Shown here piece by piece: positions 62,517 to 64,000 of a stretch of DNA of 64,000 bases. How positions within the stretch are numbered: the first letter of the stretch is position 1; each line of letters opens with the position of its first letter. The notes under the pieces are model-generated. The model was not told the DNA's origin and searched no databases. It saw nothing but the letters and a program-made list of their open reading frames with translations. Source of the DNA: an uncultured Oscillospiraceae bacterium (GTDB taxonomy: Bacteria > Bacillota > Clostridia > Oscillospirales > Oscillospiraceae); NCBI GenBank assembly GCA_934667815.1, contig CAKUMO010000011.1, positions 1 to 64,000 of the forward strand. The letters run 5' to 3'. The position numbers were made by a program, and so were the translations under genes.

Positions 62517-64000
62517 CGAGAAGAAGGTTCTGCTTCGCATCAGCAACCTGAAGCAGTATTTCCCACTGAAAAAGGGCCGCTTCGTTAAGGCGAATGACGG
62601 CATCACGCTGGACATCTATGAGGGCGAGACTTTTGGTCTTGTCGGCGAGTCCGGCTGCGGCAAGTCCACCCTTGGCCGTACTATCCTCCAGCTTTATCAT
62701 CAGACCTATGGCCGCACCATGTATTATGGCCGTTCCCTGGACGATCTTGCACCGAAATATGTCACCGATACGGTTAAGCACCTGAAAAAGCGCCGGATGA
62801 AGCTCAAGATGCTCGAGGAGCGCCGTGACCGCCTCGAGGCAGAGTATGCAAAGCTCTCCGAACAGGAGCAGTATGCAAAGCACGCGGAGCTGGATACCGC
62901 ACGAAAGCTCGCAGAGGACGCACTTCTGGACATTACCAAGATTGTCGGCGGTTTTATCGTCGTGAAGGATCTTGATCCGGTGATCGCCGTCTACAGCAAG
63001 GGCTACGCCATTGCGCGCAAGCTCTCAGCAATGGAGGTCAAGCGTCAGGATCGTCAGGTGGATGTGGATGATGCGGAATATGCAGTGAAGGCAGCAAAGG
63101 AAGCCGGTCAGTCTCCCGATACTGCAAAGCTCACTAAGGCGCGTGCTCGTCTGGATGCCTGCGATAAGACCATCGCGGATTATCGTGCTCAGCTTAAGGG
63201 CGTCTCTGACGAGATCGAAAAGATGCGTGCGCAGTATGCCAATGACCCGGAATTCCAGAAGTACGAGGCATATCACGATGATGGCATCGACCTTGCCCGC
63301 CTGACCTATGACGAGATGCGCCGTCTCCGCAGAGACATGCAGCTCATTTTCCAGGATCCGTATTCCTCTCTGAACCCGCGCATGAGCGTCGGTCAGATCA
63401 TCAGCGAAGGCATGCAGGCACACAACATGATCAAGAAAAAGGATGCCCGCATGCAGGAAATGGTTCTCAACGTCATGGATGAGTGTGGTCTTGCACCTTA
63501 CTTCCTGCACCGTTTCCCGCACCAGTTCTCCGGCGGCCAGCGCCAGCGTATCGGTATTGCCCGTGCGCTCGCGACGAATCCGAAGTTTGTGGTCTGTGAT
63601 GAGGCTGTTTCTGCACTCGATGTTTCCATTCAGGCGCAGATCATCAACCTGCTGCTTGATCTGAAGGAGCGCGAGAACCTGACCTATATGTTCATCACGC
63701 ACGACCTGAGCGTTGTGAAGTACATTTCCGACCGCGTCGGTGTTATGTACCTTGGATCGATGGTCGAGCTGGCGGCTTCTGACGAGATCTTCAAGCATCC
63801 GGTGCATCCATACACGGAAGCGCTGTTGAACGCGATCCCGACCACGGATTCCGTTGGCGGCAAGGAGCTTTCCATCCTTGAGGGCGATATTCCCAGTCCG
63901 GTGAACCCGCCGAAGGGCTGTAAGTTCCACACGCGCTGCAAGTATTGCACGGAGATCTGCACGCAGGTTGTTCCCGCGTGGGAGGAAGTCCGTCCGAATC
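62506..64000 (+). CDS. Oligopeptide ABC transporter ATPase (OppF/DppF type) with coiled-coil insertion, cut by window edge
   Basis: The frame is open from ATG 62506 (AAGGAGGA just upstream) to the window end, giving 498 residues without a stop; the last part (CKFHTRCKYCTEIC) is the normal C-terminal Cys motif, so little is missing. Walker A GESGCGKST is at 47-55. The Q-loop FQDPYSSLNPRM does not come until 282-293, about 170-180 residues later than usual. The extra segment (about 76-262) is highly charged, rich in Lys, Glu and Ala, with heptad-like helices near 88-142 and 178-245. The rest is canonical: signature FSGGQRQR at 341-348, Walker B FVVCDEA, H-loop FITHD. Confidence 0.9.
   Translation, partial: MENNEKKVLLRISNLKQYFPLKKGRFVKANDGITLDIYEGETFGLVGESGCGKSTLGRTILQLYHQTYGRTMYYGRSLDDLAPKYVTDTVKHLKKRRMKLKMLEERRDRLEAEYAKLSEQEQYAKHAELDTARKLAEDALLDITKIVGGFIVVKDLDPVIAVYSKGYAIARKLSAMEVKRQDRQVDVDDAEYAVKAAKEAGQSPDTAKLTKARARLDACDKTIADYRAQLKGVSDEIEKMRAQYANDPEFQKYEAYHDDGIDLARLTYDEMRRLRRDMQLIFQDPYSSLNPRMSVGQIISEGMQAHNMIKKKDARMQEMVLNVMDECGLAPYFLHRFPHQFSGGQRQRIGIARALATNPKFVVCDEAVSALDVSIQAQIINLLLDLKERENLTYMFITHDLSVVKYISDRVGVMYLGSMVELAASDEIFKHPVHPYTEALLNAIPTTDSVGGKELSILEGDIPSPVNPPKGCKFHTRCKYCTEICTQVVPAWEEVRPN

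Overview
The window reads as chromosome of a Gram-positive, anaerobic, gut-type Clostridia, most likely an Oscillospirales / Ruminococcaceae-like bacterium. This is judged by eye from high-50s percent GC, strong AGGAGG-type ribosome binding sites, frequent ATGA and TAATG gene overlaps, ECF transporters, lipoproteins with lipoboxes, an LCP wall ligase, a clostridial-type glycogen operon with glgD, and no outer-membrane genes. No rRNA gene, CRISPR array or complete mobile element is present. Species cannot be named from the sequence alone.

Layout. 1-420 is the 3' end of a large serine recombinase, the only clear mobile-element remnant, ending against rsmI. 505-2286 (minus) holds rsmI, a tRNA/rRNA methylase and a small ferredoxin. 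2437-11414 (plus) holds a ClpC-like unfoldase, a heterodimeric ABC exporter, a NUDIX hydrolase, a cysteine desulfidase-like enzyme and a cytidylate-kinase-like protein. 11473-20137 (mostly minus) holds an XRE regulator, a DUF4430 lipoprotein, a glycosyltransferase-CsaB fusion, tRNA-Gly(CCC), a five-gene ECF transporter operon, tRNA-Leu(TAA), a cluster of hairpins and an HD phosphohydrolase. 20257-25522 holds a WYL regulator, a GH13 enzyme, an orphan PTS EIIC-like membrane protein and a 5'-truncated P-type ATPase.

25642-45817 is a long housekeeping run: rRNA/tRNA methylase, dprA, topA, trmFO, plsX, rnc, a small Cys-rich protein paired with a radical SAM enzyme, then smc-ftsY-rph-rdgB-yhbY-nadD/yqeK-LCP-rsfS-leuS. 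46142-56094 is a six-gene glycogen operon (glgB, glgC, glgD, glgA, glgP and a GH13 glycosidase) that covers synthesis, branching and breakdown.

56487 to the right edge is an oligopeptide-type ABC importer: lipoprotein binding protein, two permeases and two ATPases. It is the most unusual part of the window. The second permease carries a complete seven-repeat RCC1-like beta-propeller between its first membrane helix and the rest of the permease domain. The second ATPase (cut by the window edge) carries a coiled-coil insertion of about 180 residues between Walker A and the Q-loop. Both insertions look in-frame and intact, so this may be a remodelled peptide importer. Other oddities are the NadD-YqeK fusion, the GT4-CsaB fusion, the Cys-rich/radical SAM pair and the ATPase remnant without a CPC motif.
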